Source: Saprospiraceae bacterium | Lineage (GTDB): Bacteria; Bacteroidota; Bacteroidia; Chitinophagales; Saprospiraceae | NCBI GenBank assembly: GCA_019694255.1 | Contig: JAIBCI010000043.1 | Coordinates: forward strand, 1 to 54,364 | Direction of reading: 5' to 3' | DNA: 54,364 bases | Shown: positions 16,725 through 25,743 of the stretch, piece after piece | Position numbering within the stretch: the stretch's first letter is position 1 | Layout of the letters: each line of letters opens with the position of its first letter | The notes under the pieces: generated by a model | The model's database searches: none | The model's input: the letters and a program-made list of their open reading frames with translations, nothing else | Told to the model about the DNA's origin: nothing | Translations under genes and position numbers: made by a program

Positions 16725-18407
16725 TTAACTCAGGTGATATTCTGGCATAGAATTCAGTGCAATCAGCATTGGCCTCAGTCTGTTTTCAACGGCTGTTTTG
16801 GTCTGTGTGTTGCTTGGATCTGCAATGTAGGCATTCCACATAGCGGTCCATTGTGCTTCTGTAAAAGTGCCCAACAATTTGCTCTTTAGATAATCCTTTT
16901 GAGCTTGCTCAATTGGTTTAGGTAGCAGGTGCGCAGTAATATCATCAATCAGCTTGGCAGCATTGCCAGGATTATCGAATCCTGCGGCATAATCTGTTAC
17001 CTCTACGCCATAAATCAGGTTGTTCTGTCCGTTGAGTCTGAATCCAAATCTCTTATTCACGACACTAATGCCAAGCGTATAACGCAATGGATACGTTACT
17101 GAATTGATCCATATCTCGTGATATGCTGGCTCCTGATAATAAGCAGGCCAACCAGCGACGGAAGGCAAAGCAAAGATTGCCTGATTCTGATTCAACACTG
17201 ACCGGTAAATTGACAGGAACAATGGATAAGTTAATGTGTAGTCCGAAGGTATTTTCATTTTCATTGCCTTCACGGTGTTGAAAAACCAATCATAGGGTGG
17301 ACGTATCAAAGCGCCATAGGCTGCATCGGAGAAGAAGTGTTCGCTGCTGAGTAATTGATTTAGTACAGTTGAAATATTAAAGTTGTTGGCAATCAGCGTA
17401 TCAGCTAATCCATCAATTATTTCATTTTCAATACTCTGATCTACTTTGTAGTAAACAAAATACCGGTAAAGTTTTCTGCAAATAAAAGTTGCCGCTTCAC
17501 GCTTGAGAAAAATAATATTAATAAGATCCTTGTATTCATCTGCACCATTATTTTTAATGACTGCATTGTTAAATCTGTTGGAAAGTTGCTTGGTTGATGT
17601 ATCATGAAATTGGGTAACAAAACTAACGGAAGGCAAAACGGATCCGTCTGATTGCTGACGGTTCTGAGGTGTGGTCCATCCTGTTAATACTTTTGCAATT
17701 GCAAGAATGTCTTGTTCGGTATAGGTGGTATAGTCTCCAGGTCCTGCCAATGGGCCTTTGCCGAGTGTAAAGAGCTCCATTAATTCCCTGGCATAATTTT
17801 CATTAGGGGCACGAAGGTTATTGGTATTGCCATTCAGGTAAATTAACATGGCTCCGTCTATGGTAATATCCTTGGTCAGCTGTTTAAAATCTCCGAGTAC
17901 ATTTTTACGTATAGTCGTCAGATAATCATAACTGATATTGGCAAGGAAAATATCGGAGACCACAAAATGATTATGCCAGAACAGCATCATTTTCTCCGTC
18001 AGACTGACTCCTTCATTGAAAATGTTTTGCATAAACCAGGCATTGAGTGAATTTTCCCTCACCTGACTCAGTCCCTGGATTGAAGGGGTGAATCGCTTTC
18101 CAACCCAGGTTTCTCCTGGATTGCAATAGGGGTCTGCAGGTGTAGACGTATAGTTTAAAGGTGGTCCAGGATCAGCAGTTTTCGTTAGTAATCTGACCAT
18201 GGTAGCACCAAGCCCTTCGGTGACCGCTTGTTTGATCTGTTCATGAGTCGGGCCAAACATAGCCCTTCTCAGGAGATGCGCTGCGGTAGTATAGTTCCAT
18301 GGACCCTTATAAGGGTTAAGTCCACCCGCAATCGGCAATGACTGATTGTGGGCTGCAGCGTCCGTTCCACGGCTGACCATCGCATTCAGGAGTTGTCTTC
18401 TGTCCAT
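16725..18407 (-). CDS. DUF1800 family protein
   Basis: A 560-residue DUF1800 protein: WNYTTAAHLLRRAMFGPTHE near the start, MMLFWHNHFVV, NENYARELMELFTLG, and VLTGWTTP further on are family landmarks. No convincing signal peptide is visible from the ATG at 18407, although an RR pair (DRRQLL) sits at the N-terminus. Upstream of and probably co-transcribed with the DUF1501 gene. The function of the pair is unknown; in other phyla they are often found together. Confidence 0.85.
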   Translation of the reverse strand: MDRRQLLNAMVSRGTDAAAHNQSLPIAGGLNPYKGPWNYTTAAHLLRRAMFGPTHEQIKQAVTEGLGATMVRLLTKTADPGPPLNYTSTPADPYCNPGETWVGKRFTPSIQGLSQVRENSLNAWFMQNIFNEGVSLTEKMMLFWHNHFVVSDIFLANISYDYLTTIRKNVLGDFKQLTKDITIDGAMLIYLNGNTNNLRAPNENYARELMELFTLGKGPLAGPGDYTTYTEQDILAIAKVLTGWTTPQNRQQSDGSVLPSVSFVTQFHDTSTKQLSNRFNNAVIKNNGADEYKDLINIIFLKREAATFICRKLYRYFVYYKVDQSIENEIIDGLADTLIANNFNISTVLNQLLSSEHFFSDAAYGALIRPPYDWFFNTVKAMKMKIPSDYTLTYPLFLSIYRSVLNQNQAIFALPSVAGWPAYYQEPAYHEIWINSVTYPLRYTLGISVVNKRFGFRLNGQNNLIYGVEVTDYAAGFDNPGNAAKLIDDITAHLLPKPIEQAQKDYLKSKLLGTFTEAQWTAMWNAYIADPSNTQTKTAVENRLRPMLIALNSMPEYHLS

Positions 18408-18545
18408 AACCGTATTTTTTGATGTAATGAAATTTAGACTTGTGATTTAAGAAAAAGTTAAAAACTATAAATATTGAACTTTTCAGTAATTATTCTAAGG
18501 CCTACAACCTTTAAAGAACTTTCAGATTAAATTGTACTTAGTTTT

Positions 18546-19736
18546 TTAGTGAATGACATTCAGTTTCTTTCCGACTCGGCAAAATGCATCAACACATTGT
18601 TCTAAATCCGCCTGCTCATGTCCCGCTGAAATCTGTGTCCTGATCCGCGCCTTGCCTTGGGGAACAACAGGATAGAAGAAACCGACAACATAGACTCCCT
18701 CATGAAGCATTTCTGCAGCAAACTCCTGCGCCAGTCTTGCATCATAGAGCATTACCGGAACGATTGGATGGCTGCCCGGAACTATATTAAAACCGGCATC
18801 AGTCATTGCCTTTCTGAAATACTTTGTATTGTTTTCTAGTTTGTCCCTTAGTGCAGTACTGCTGCTCAGAAGTTCTAACACGCGGATCGATGCGCCAACG
18901 ATCGAGGGCGCCAGGGTATTGGAGAATAAATAAGGTCTTGATCGTTGTCTTAGCAAGTCCACAATCTCTTTTCTCGCTGCGGTAAATCCTCCGGATGCGC
19001 CACCCAGTGCCTTGCCATAGGTACCTGTAATAATGTCTATTTTGTCCATGACATTCCTGAATTCGTGTGTGCCACGCCCTTTTGGTCCCATAAATCCTGT
19101 GGCATGACATTCGTCAATCATAATCATGGCGTCATACTTTTCAGCCAGTTGAGCGATGATATCAAGTTGCGCTATAGTACCGTCCATACTGAATACCCCA
19201 TCTGTCACAATGAGACATCTTCGATTGTTCATTGACTGGCGGAGCTGTTCTTCAAGATCCGCCATATCGTTATGTTTGTACCGAAGCCGACGTGCTTTGG
19301 AAAGCCTGATTCCGTCGATGATGGAAGCGTGATTCAGTTCATCCGATATAATCGCATCCTCCTCGGCCATCAGCGGCTCGAAGATCCCTCCATTGGCGTC
19401 AAATGCTGCGGCGTAAAGAATGGCCTCTTCCATTCCTAAGAATTCTGCGGTTTTGCGCTCTAGTTCCTTATGGATGTTCTGGGTCCCGCAGATAAATCTG
19501 ACAGAAGAAAGGCCATATCCATGGGTGTCAATGGTGGACTTGGCAGCTTGAATAACTTCCGGGTGGCTGGATAATCCAAGGTAATTGTTGGCGCAAAAAT
19601 TAAGCACCCGACCGCCTTCAAGGGTCTCTATATGTGCGCTTTGTGGGCTTGTAATGGTTCTTTCTTTCTTATAAAGCCCTGCCTCCGCAATGGCCTTTAG
19701 CTCTCCCTCAATCTGTGTTCGAACTTTGTCGTACAT
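18546..19736 (-). CDS. kbl: glycine C-acetyltransferase (2-amino-3-ketobutyrate CoA ligase)
   Basis: A PLP-dependent alpha-oxoamine synthase that interconverts 2-amino-3-oxobutyrate plus CoA with glycine plus acetyl-CoA in threonine degradation. [16 protein letters not shown] near the N-terminus, [30 protein letters not shown], the PLP-contacting [10 protein letters not shown] and the Schiff-base lysine in [14 protein letters not shown] are all intact. Length 396 residues is normal. ATG at 19736 was chosen; the longer frame begins at TTG 19790 within the promoter region. A related synthase such as serine palmitoyltransferase is less likely on motif match. No threonine dehydrogenase lies next to it. 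Confidence 0.88.
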   Translation of the reverse strand: MYDKVRTQIEGELKAIAEAGLYKKERTITSPQSAHIETLEGGRVLNFCANNYLGLSSHPEVIQAAKSTIDTHGYGLSSVRFICGTQNIHKELERKTAEFLGMEEAILYAAAFDANGGIFEPLMAEEDAIISDELNHASIIDGIRLSKARRLRYKHNDMADLEEQLRQSMNNRRCLIVTDGVFSMDGTIAQLDIIAQLAEKYDAMIMIDECHATGFMGPKGRGTHEFRNVMDKIDIITGTYGKALGGASGGFTAARKEIVDLLRQRSRPYLFSNTLAPSIVGASIRVLELLSSSTALRDKLENNTKYFRKAMTDAGFNIVPGSHPIVPVMLYDARLAQEFAAEMLHEGVYVVGFFYPVVPQGKARIRTQISAGHEQADLEQCVDAFCRVGKKLNVIH

Positions 19737-19787
19737 ATTCGTTGGTTTGACTGGTTTATGCCCTGTTGTGTTAAAGGGCTTTCTACA

Positions 19788-19795
19788 CAAAGATA
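19788..19795 (-). promoter_or_regulatory. -7 promoter box for kbl
   Basis: The minus strand reads TATCTTTG, a full match to TAnnTTTG, about 50 bases upstream of the kbl ATG. TTTC about 18 bases further upstream is a weak -33 candidate. Divergent from the box at 19820. Confidence 0.42.
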
Positions 19796-19819
19796 AGTCC
19801 GGAGGCCGTTAAAGAAATG

Positions 19820-19827
19820 TACTTTTG
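19820..19827 (+). promoter_or_regulatory. -7 promoter box for the sortilin-like gene
   Basis: TACTTTTG matches TAnnTTTG and lies 21 bases before the ATG at 19849. The -33 element is poor. Confidence 0.4.
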
Positions 19828-19848
19828 CAAGTCTAAAGTATCTGATTT

Positions 19849-22800
19849 ATGAAAATAAGGATTGCCGCGTTGTTAGTTTTTTTATTGATTTTACAAAGTC
19901 CGTTTTCTGTTAGTCAGAAAATCGATCTGACCAAGTTAAAGGGAATGTCTGTAAGAAATATTGGTCCGGCCGGGATGAGCGGGCGGGTCACTGCGATCGA
20001 TGTGGATAAAAAAAACAATATTATCTATACCGGTACGGCTTCGGGTGGAGTGTGGGCTTCATTTAATAGTGGTATTAGCTGGAAGCCAATTTTTGATGAT
20101 CAGCCGACGCAATCCATAGGATGTATTAAGGTTAACCAGCGCAACCCAGATGAGATTTGGGTTGGTACAGGCGAAGGCAATCCTCGCAACTCCCATAATG
20201 CCGGTCAGGGAATCTTTCATTCGCTGGATGGTGGCAAAACCTGGGAGTGTATGGGATTAAAACAATCAAGATTAATTCATCGTATTTTGATTGATGCAGA
20301 TGATCCTGCAACGGTATATGCTGGAGTGTTGGGGTCGGCCTGGGGACCTGGGACGGAGAGGGGTGTATATAAGACCAGGGATGGAGGTAAGACCTGGACT
20401 CGTTCGCTATTCGTCAATGATTCAACCGGTGTGGGAGAAATGGTCATGGATCCGCAAAACCCAAAGAAACTGATCGTCAATATGTGGCAGTTCTACCGTA
20501 CCCCATGGCAAATGAAATCAGGGGGTGCGGGATCTGGTTTGTATATAACTTATGACGGTGGTGAACACTGGAAAAAACTAACAACATCCAACGGGCTGCC
20601 GGAAGGATATCTTGGTAGGTGTGGATTAGCCATCTCCAACAGCAAACCCAATGTCGTTTATGCATTAATCGAGGCGAAGGAAAATGCACTGTATCGTTCT
20701 GATAATGGGGGAGAAAATTTTTATAAGGTTGCCGAGGACAAGGGTTTTAATAGCAGACCATTTTATTTTTATGAAATTTATGTTGATCCTGCCTCGGAGA
20801 ACGTCATCTACAGTCTCCACACATATCTTGTGAAATCAATTGATGGCGGAAAAACTTACAAGAATATTGCGGATTATGGCAACGCGGTACATCCGGATCA
20901 CCATGCATTTTGGATAGATCCTGCCAATCCGGATTATCTTTTGGATGGCAATGACGGAGGTCTGAATGTATCCAAGGATGGAGGGAAGACCTGGCAATTT
21001 ATACTTAATTTGCCGGTAGGTCAATTCTATCATCTCAATGTCGATCAGCAGTTTCCATATCGCGTCTATGGAGGAATGCAGGATAACGGATCTTGGGTTG
21101 GTCAGGGGTTTACGCTTTCATACGGTGGCATACGAAATGCTGATTGGCAGGAAGTGTACTTTGGAGATGGTTTTGATGTAGCACCTGTGCGAAGTAATTA
21201 TCGTTATGGCTATGCTATGTCACAAGGTGGTGATCTTTGCAAATATGACCTGGAGACCGGCCGTACTGAATATATCCGGCCGGTACATCCGGACGGGATA
21301 CAACTTCGATTTAACTGGAATGCTGGATTGGCGCTTGACCCAATACAGCCACACGGGGTTTATTACGGATCGCAATTCCTGCATTACAGCGATAATGAAG
21401 GAGCGAGTTGGAAAATTATTTCTCCAGACCTGACAACCAATGATTCACTCAAACGCCCGGAGCAATCCGGGGGACTTACCCCAGATGTGACAGGGGCTGA
21501 GAATCACACTACGATCATTGCTATTGCACCAAGCCCGGTCAACAAAAATGTGATTTGGGTTGGCACAGATGATGGCAATGTACAGCTAACGACAGATGGA
21601 GGTGCTTCATGGAAGAATATGATTGACCAGATTAAAGGTGCTCCGAGAGGTGCATGGGTTCCGCAAATCGAAGTATCCTCAACAAATGCGGCGCAGGCTT
21701 TTGTAGTAATTAATAATTACAGACGCAATGATTATAAGCCTTACCTTTTTTTTACATCTGATTACGGCAATACCTGGGCAGATCTCATTACTCCGGATGT
21801 TAAAGGGTTTGTTAATTGCATTGTGCAGGATCCGATACAACCAAATTTACTTTTTCTGGGAGCAGATGATGGATTGTATATTTCTTTTGATTTCGGAAAG
21901 AATTGGAACCACTGGACAAATGATTTTCCGCAGGTTCAAATTCAGGACATGAAAATCCAGGAACAGTTTTCTGATTTGGTGATTGCGACATTTGGCAGAG
22001 CCTTTTGGGTAATAGATAATATTGAGCCCCTTAGAAAAATTGCGGCTACGAAGGGTGAAATTATGAAACAGGAATTAGCGATAGTCTCAGCACCGGATGC
22101 CTACAATTTGAATTATAAATCTTTTGCGGGTTCCCGGTTTTATGCGCAGGGTGATTTTAATGGAGCAAACCGTAATCTTGGTTCACAATTTTGGATTCAT
22201 ACAAATATGGCGTCCAACGTCAAAGATAGCGGGGATGCAAAAAAAGCTAAAATACGCATAGTGGGTTTAGATGGCAGGCTGATCCGTAATTACAAAGCAG
22301 AACTCAAAGACACAGGACTTCAAGTCGTTCAATGGGGTATGGAAACCAACGGTCTCAGAATACCCTCAAAAGCTGAGCCGAAGTCAGGAGATGATTTGCC
22401 TGCAGGACCTAAAGCATTGCCGGGTACTTATAAAATATACGTACAATGGAAAGGATTAGCAGACTCGGCTGTATTTGCCATCCATGGGGATCCGAGGTCC
22501 CCGGTTACTGCAAATGATGAAAGGCAGCACATTGAAATGCTTCAGCAATTAAGGATCGATGCGGATTCATTGGCAAAGCTATACGATACTGTTCGTGAAG
22601 CAAAAAAGTCCATCGAACTGGTTGAAAAACTGGCATTTCTAAAAGAGGATTCGATAAAAAACAAAATCGTCAAACTGTCTGAAGTGCCTCGGAAGAAAAT
22701 TAGTGAAATAGAAGACAAACTCTTTGGTACAGAAGGGGCAAAGGGTATTGAAAGAGATCAGGAAACAGTATTGTCAGATATTTATTCAAGCATTAGTTAT

Positions 22801-22965
22801 GCTGAATCTTCCGGTATTTCGCCGAGTCAGAATGCATCTGATAAAATTAGACTTACGCGAAGAAAAATAAATTTGTTGTATAAGCAGGTAAAGGACTTCA
22901 TGGATGTTGATTACGCAGCGTACAGATCGGGTGTTTCAAATTATGCTCTTTCTCCGTTTAAATAA
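19849..22965 (+). CDS. secreted VPS10/sortilin-like BNR-repeat beta-propeller protein
   Basis: A signal peptide (1-22) precedes a very large propeller region (about 25-740) with around ten Asp-box motifs, for example SLDGGKTWE, RDGGKTWTR, KDGGKTWQF, TDGGASWKN and SDYGNTWAD. Such proteins are annotated as sortilin or glycosyl hydrolase-like. No hydrolase active site can be assigned here, and a binding role is equally likely. The C-terminal 150 residues are helical and charged, a pattern also common in this Bacteroidota family. No T9SS domain is seen. Monocistronic, divergent from kbl. Confidence 0.82.
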   Translation: MKIRIAALLVFLLILQSPFSVSQKIDLTKLKGMSVRNIGPAGMSGRVTAIDVDKKNNIIYTGTASGGVWASFNSGISWKPIFDDQPTQSIGCIKVNQRNPDEIWVGTGEGNPRNSHNAGQGIFHSLDGGKTWECMGLKQSRLIHRILIDADDPATVYAGVLGSAWGPGTERGVYKTRDGGKTWTRSLFVNDSTGVGEMVMDPQNPKKLIVNMWQFYRTPWQMKSGGAGSGLYITYDGGEHWKKLTTSNGLPEGYLGRCGLAISNSKPNVVYALIEAKENALYRSDNGGENFYKVAEDKGFNSRPFYFYEIYVDPASENVIYSLHTYLVKSIDGGKTYKNIADYGNAVHPDHHAFWIDPANPDYLLDGNDGGLNVSKDGGKTWQFILNLPVGQFYHLNVDQQFPYRVYGGMQDNGSWVGQGFTLSYGGIRNADWQEVYFGDGFDVAPVRSNYRYGYAMSQGGDLCKYDLETGRTEYIRPVHPDGIQLRFNWNAGLALDPIQPHGVYYGSQFLHYSDNEGASWKIISPDLTTNDSLKRPEQSGGLTPDVTGAENHTTIIAIAPSPVNKNVIWVGTDDGNVQLTTDGGASWKNMIDQIKGAPRGAWVPQIEVSSTNAAQAFVVINNYRRNDYKPYLFFTSDYGNTWADLITPDVKGFVNCIVQDPIQPNLLFLGADDGLYISFDFGKNWNHWTNDFPQVQIQDMKIQEQFSDLVIATFGRAFWVIDNIEPLRKIAATKGEIMKQELAIVSAPDAYNLNYKSFAGSRFYAQGDFNGANRNLGSQFWIHTNMASNVKDSGDAKKAKIRIVGLDGRLIRNYKAELKDTGLQVVQWGMETNGLRIPSKAEPKSGDDLPAGPKALPGTYKIYVQWKGLADSAVFAIHGDPRSPVTANDERQHIEMLQQLRIDADSLAKLYDTVREAKKSIELVEKLAFLKEDSIKNKIVKLSEVPRKKISEIEDKLFGTEGAKGIERDQETVLSDIYSSISYAESSGISPSQNASDKIRLTRRKINLLYKQVKDFMDVDYAAYRSGVSNYALSPFK

Positions 22966-23298
22966 CAACCTAAAATACCTGGATTTTTTATCAAATGATG
23001 GAACTTGCCGTGAATATTCTATAGAAAAATAAACGTTTTATCTTCCGGAAGTTGTATTTTCTTCTGATTGACTAATATCATTGGTTATATTACTTTAATC
23101 AATTGTTTGATTCAGCAAGACGCTTTCGGAAGTTTCAAGTGATCATCTGTCAACGAGTAAGTTTTGTAAATATTGCATATGCTATTCATTATTTTACAGG
23201 CATAGGCGAACATTATTTATTTAATTAATTTTATTTTTTTACACTTGGGTATAGTACAAATTGTAACGTGGTGTCCTTTTGTATGAAATAATAAAATT
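22966..23298. other. AT-rich intergenic region, no gene found
   Basis: 333 bases without a credible ORF. The palindrome CTTCCGGAAG (23042-23051) and a similar TTTCGGAAGTTT (about 23123-23134) are the only structured elements noticed. The sequence before the lipoprotein start contains TCCTTTTG (23274-23281), one base off a -7 box. Nothing further is supported. Confidence 0.5.
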
Positions 23299-23970
23299 AT
23301 GAAAAAGACTGTTTTAAAAATTCTCGCTGTATTTTCTCTCATGTTAATAGGCATCATTGCCTGTAACAAGGACAATACTTCTGCCACGGATTCATCTTCT
23401 TATACGGAGCTCGCTGTTTATCAGCTACAGACAGATTGTGCTTTAGGCAAAATTGGTTGTTATGAATTGGTATTTCCAGTTACCATACAGTTTCCTGATC
23501 AATCGACATTAACTGCAAATTCATACGATGAGTTAAAAGCAGGTATCAAAGCATGGAAAGAAGCCAATGATCCAGCCTCAGGAAGGCCTGTTTTTGTTTT
23601 TCCGATTTCGGTTATTAACCAAAATGGTGAAACCGTCGTAGTAAATACCCAAGATGAGCTGAAAGCCTTGAGGGAGGCGTGCAAGGACGGAAGAAATCCG
23701 GGTCATCGCGGCCACTTCGCAAGAGGACTCAACTGTTTTGACCTGGTCTATCCGGTAACACTTGTATTTCCTGATGCATCTGAAAAGTCTGTTGCATCCA
23801 ATTCAGAACTGAAAGATGCAGTAGAGACCTGGCGCAAAGCAAATCCGGGAGTGAAACAGCATCCTGTATTGAAATTTCCATTCACAGTGACACTAAAATC
23901 TGACAATTCAACGGTTACAGTATCTTCAAAAGAAGATCTTGAAAATTTGAAGAAAAGTTGTCGGGGTTAG
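23299..23970 (+). CDS. lipoprotein of four related ~37-residue repeats
   Basis: A lipobox (LMLIGIIAC, lipidated Cys22) marks an exported lipoprotein. The mature part repeats a pattern in the order A-B-A'-B': CYELVFPVTIQFPD / VFVFPISVINQNGE / CFDLVYPVTLVFPD / VLKFPFTVTLKSDN, each followed by a T- or S-rich strand and a helix with ELK or DLE. Cysteine pairs flank the A units and close the B units. The halves are clearly a duplication. Similar small repeat lipoproteins occur in Bacteroidota, but I know no function. A strong terminator follows at 24035. Confidence 0.75.
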   Translation: MKKTVLKILAVFSLMLIGIIACNKDNTSATDSSSYTELAVYQLQTDCALGKIGCYELVFPVTIQFPDQSTLTANSYDELKAGIKAWKEANDPASGRPVFVFPISVINQNGETVVVNTQDELKALREACKDGRNPGHRGHFARGLNCFDLVYPVTLVFPDASEKSVASNSELKDAVETWRKANPGVKQHPVLKFPFTVTLKSDNSTVTVSSKEDLENLKKSCRG

Positions 23971-24034
23971 TTTGAACCTTTGATAGTCTAAAAGAGAAGA
24001 AGCAGGGGAGAAACAATTGAGTTTAGAATGTGCT

Positions 24035-24063
24035 GGCTGCAGTCTTACTGCAGCCTTTTTTTT
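24035..24063 (+). terminator. intrinsic terminator after the repeat lipoprotein gene
   Basis: GGCTGCAG (24035-24042) pairs perfectly with CTGCAGCC (24048-24055) across a 5-base loop, followed by eight T residues. It lies between two convergent genes. Confidence 0.92.
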
Positions 24064-24140
24064 ATTTTGTCAAGTCCGTACTAGAATTTTCTTTAATTTA
24101 ATAGAATGACTATAAATGGTAATTTGTGATGTAAGTATTT

Positions 24141-25022
24141 TCAAAAATAAAAATCAAGAATGGTAAAAAATGCAAGAACAATACTGGCTATACCGTTGGT
24201 GGTAAAGAAAGCAAGATTAATACGTTCAAGATGATTTCCTGATATAATTCGGTGCTGATAAACCAGTAGTATTAAAAACATCAGGGTGCCGGTACCCATC
24301 CAGTAACTCAATCCAAACTCAAGATGGAGGAGCAATCCGCAAGTAACAATGGCAGCTGCGCAAATCAAGTGAAAACATACGGATATCCAAAGAGACTTTT
24401 GAATTCCGAATCTGCTCGGAATTGACTTAAGTTTTTCAGATCGGTCAAATTCAATATCCTGTAATGCATACAGCACATCAAAACCCGCCACCCAGCTAAC
24501 AACTGAAATTCCATATAATAAAGGAATCAGATTAAAGCTGGAAGTAACAGCCAGATAAGCCCCAACCGGTGCAAGCGAAAGTGCAAGTCCCAGGAAAACA
24601 TGACACAGCCAGGAGAATCTTTTGGTATAACTGTAGCCAAGGACAATAATCAGAGCCACAGGAGATAGATAGAAACACGGTTTGTTGATAAACCAGGCGA
24701 AAATGATAAAAGCTACGCTGTTCAGTCCAACAAATATGAGCGCAGAACGTGGTGTCACGATCCCGGATGGAATTTCTCTCTGGGCTGTCCTGCGGTTTCT
24801 GCTATCGTAGTCTCGGTCTGCCCATCGATTGAAAGCCATCGCAGCGTTACGGGCGGTGATCATGCAAAGGACAATGAGTAATAAAATCTCCAGATTCAAC
24901 GGATGAAATTGATCGGTACGGGATGCCACGAAAAAACCTATCAGCGCAAAAGGCATGGCGAAAACGGAATGGCTGAATTTTACCAGCGATAGATAAGACT
25001 CAATCGTTTGAATTAATTTCAT
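24141..25022 (-). CDS. UbiA-family prenyltransferase (menaquinone pathway likely)
   Basis: An integral membrane aromatic prenyltransferase of 293 residues with about eight to nine helices. The first Asp-rich motif is FNRWADRDYDSRN and the second LYALQDIEFDRSEKLKSIP, both intact and needed for magnesium-pyrophosphate binding. Its sequence resembles the 4-hydroxybenzoate polyprenyltransferase-like group. In Bacteroidota, which use menaquinone, this group probably corresponds to MqnP of the futalosine route or to an alternative MenA. The exact acceptor is inferred. It is preceded by a terminator, so it has its own promoter or depends on read-through. Confidence 0.82.
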   Translation of the reverse strand: MKLIQTIESYLSLVKFSHSVFAMPFALIGFFVASRTDQFHPLNLEILLLIVLCMITARNAAMAFNRWADRDYDSRNRRTAQREIPSGIVTPRSALIFVGLNSVAFIIFAWFINKPCFYLSPVALIIVLGYSYTKRFSWLCHVFLGLALSLAPVGAYLAVTSSFNLIPLLYGISVVSWVAGFDVLYALQDIEFDRSEKLKSIPSRFGIQKSLWISVCFHLICAAAIVTCGLLLHLEFGLSYWMGTGTLMFLILLVYQHRIISGNHLERINLAFFTTNGIASIVLAFFTILDFYF

Positions 25023-25044
25023 GATTGCGCAAATGTAATGTAAT

Positions 25045-25078
25045 AAAAAAGGCTTTCGGAATCCCGAAAGCCTTTTTT
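25045..25078 (-). terminator. intrinsic terminator after the DUF1573 gene
   Basis: A perfect 15-bp inverted repeat (25045-25059 with 25064-25078) with loop AATC. The GC core GGCTTTCGG is flanked by A and T runs, so it can work on both strands; on the minus strand it ends the DUF1573 transcript. Confidence 0.93.
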
Positions 25079-25099
25079 ATCAATTGAATAGATTATCAA

Positions 25100-25642
25100 T
25101 TAGTGTGCTGCACCTTCCGGCTTTGGAGCTTTAGGATCTTTTTTTACAACTCCGGTGATGGTAAGGTAAGTTTGGGCAGGATTGGTGTTAGCAGTAACAG
25201 TAACTCTCTTGCTCTGCTTCTGACCATCGTCTGAACCTTTTCCTTTGGAATCAAACTGAACATTGATCACTCCGGATCCTCCTGGTGGAACCGGCTCTCT
25301 TGGCCAATCTGGCACTGTACAGCCGCAAGATCCCTTTGCATCGGAGATTACCAAAGGCTCGTTTCCAGTGTTTTTGAATTTGTAAACATGTTTTACAAGG
25401 GTGCCTTCAACAACCTCACCGAAATCATGTACAAGTTCTTCAAATTCAACAGTTGTTGTAGGACCTGTTGGTGCAGGCGGTGTTGCTTCGCCAGTCTGAC
25501 CCTGAGGATTGGCTACCTCAGAAGTAGATGCAGGCGTGTTGCTACCACTTGAGGCAGTGCTGGCAGAATTGTCATTTTTACAAGCGCTTACGCCTAACAA
25601 AACGGCAAATGCAGCCAAAGAAAGTAATCTTAGATTCTTCAT
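25100..25642 (-). CDS. DUF1573 lipoprotein
   Basis: A lipobox (VLLGVSACKN) gives a lipoprotein with a Ser/Thr/Pro-rich linker to about residue 60. The DUF1573 domain follows (about 63-165): FEELVHDFGEVVEGTLVKH, then FKNTGNEPLVISDAKGSCGC and PPGGSGVINVQFD, an Ig/ASH-like beta sandwich typical of Bacteroidota envelope proteins. The function is unknown; the fold suggests protein binding. Transcribed alone and closed by a strong terminator. Confidence 0.88.
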   Translation of the reverse strand: MKNLRLLSLAAFAVLLGVSACKNDNSASTASSGSNTPASTSEVANPQGQTGEATPPAPTGPTTTVEFEELVHDFGEVVEGTLVKHVYKFKNTGNEPLVISDAKGSCGCTVPDWPREPVPPGGSGVINVQFDSKGKGSDDGQKQSKRVTVTANTNPAQTYLTITGVVKKDPKAPKPEGAAH

Positions 25643-25743
25643 GCTTATTGACTTTTTTTAAGATTTGAATAAATTGATTGTAAAAATACCGGACTCAGGT
25701 TTAAATGCATTAATCCTCTATCTAATGCGTTGTTAATGATTTT

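Noticed and set aside
23042-23134. Two related CGGAAGTT elements in the gap before the lipoprotein gene
   Set aside because: Short, imperfect and not placed at a promoter; could be chance.
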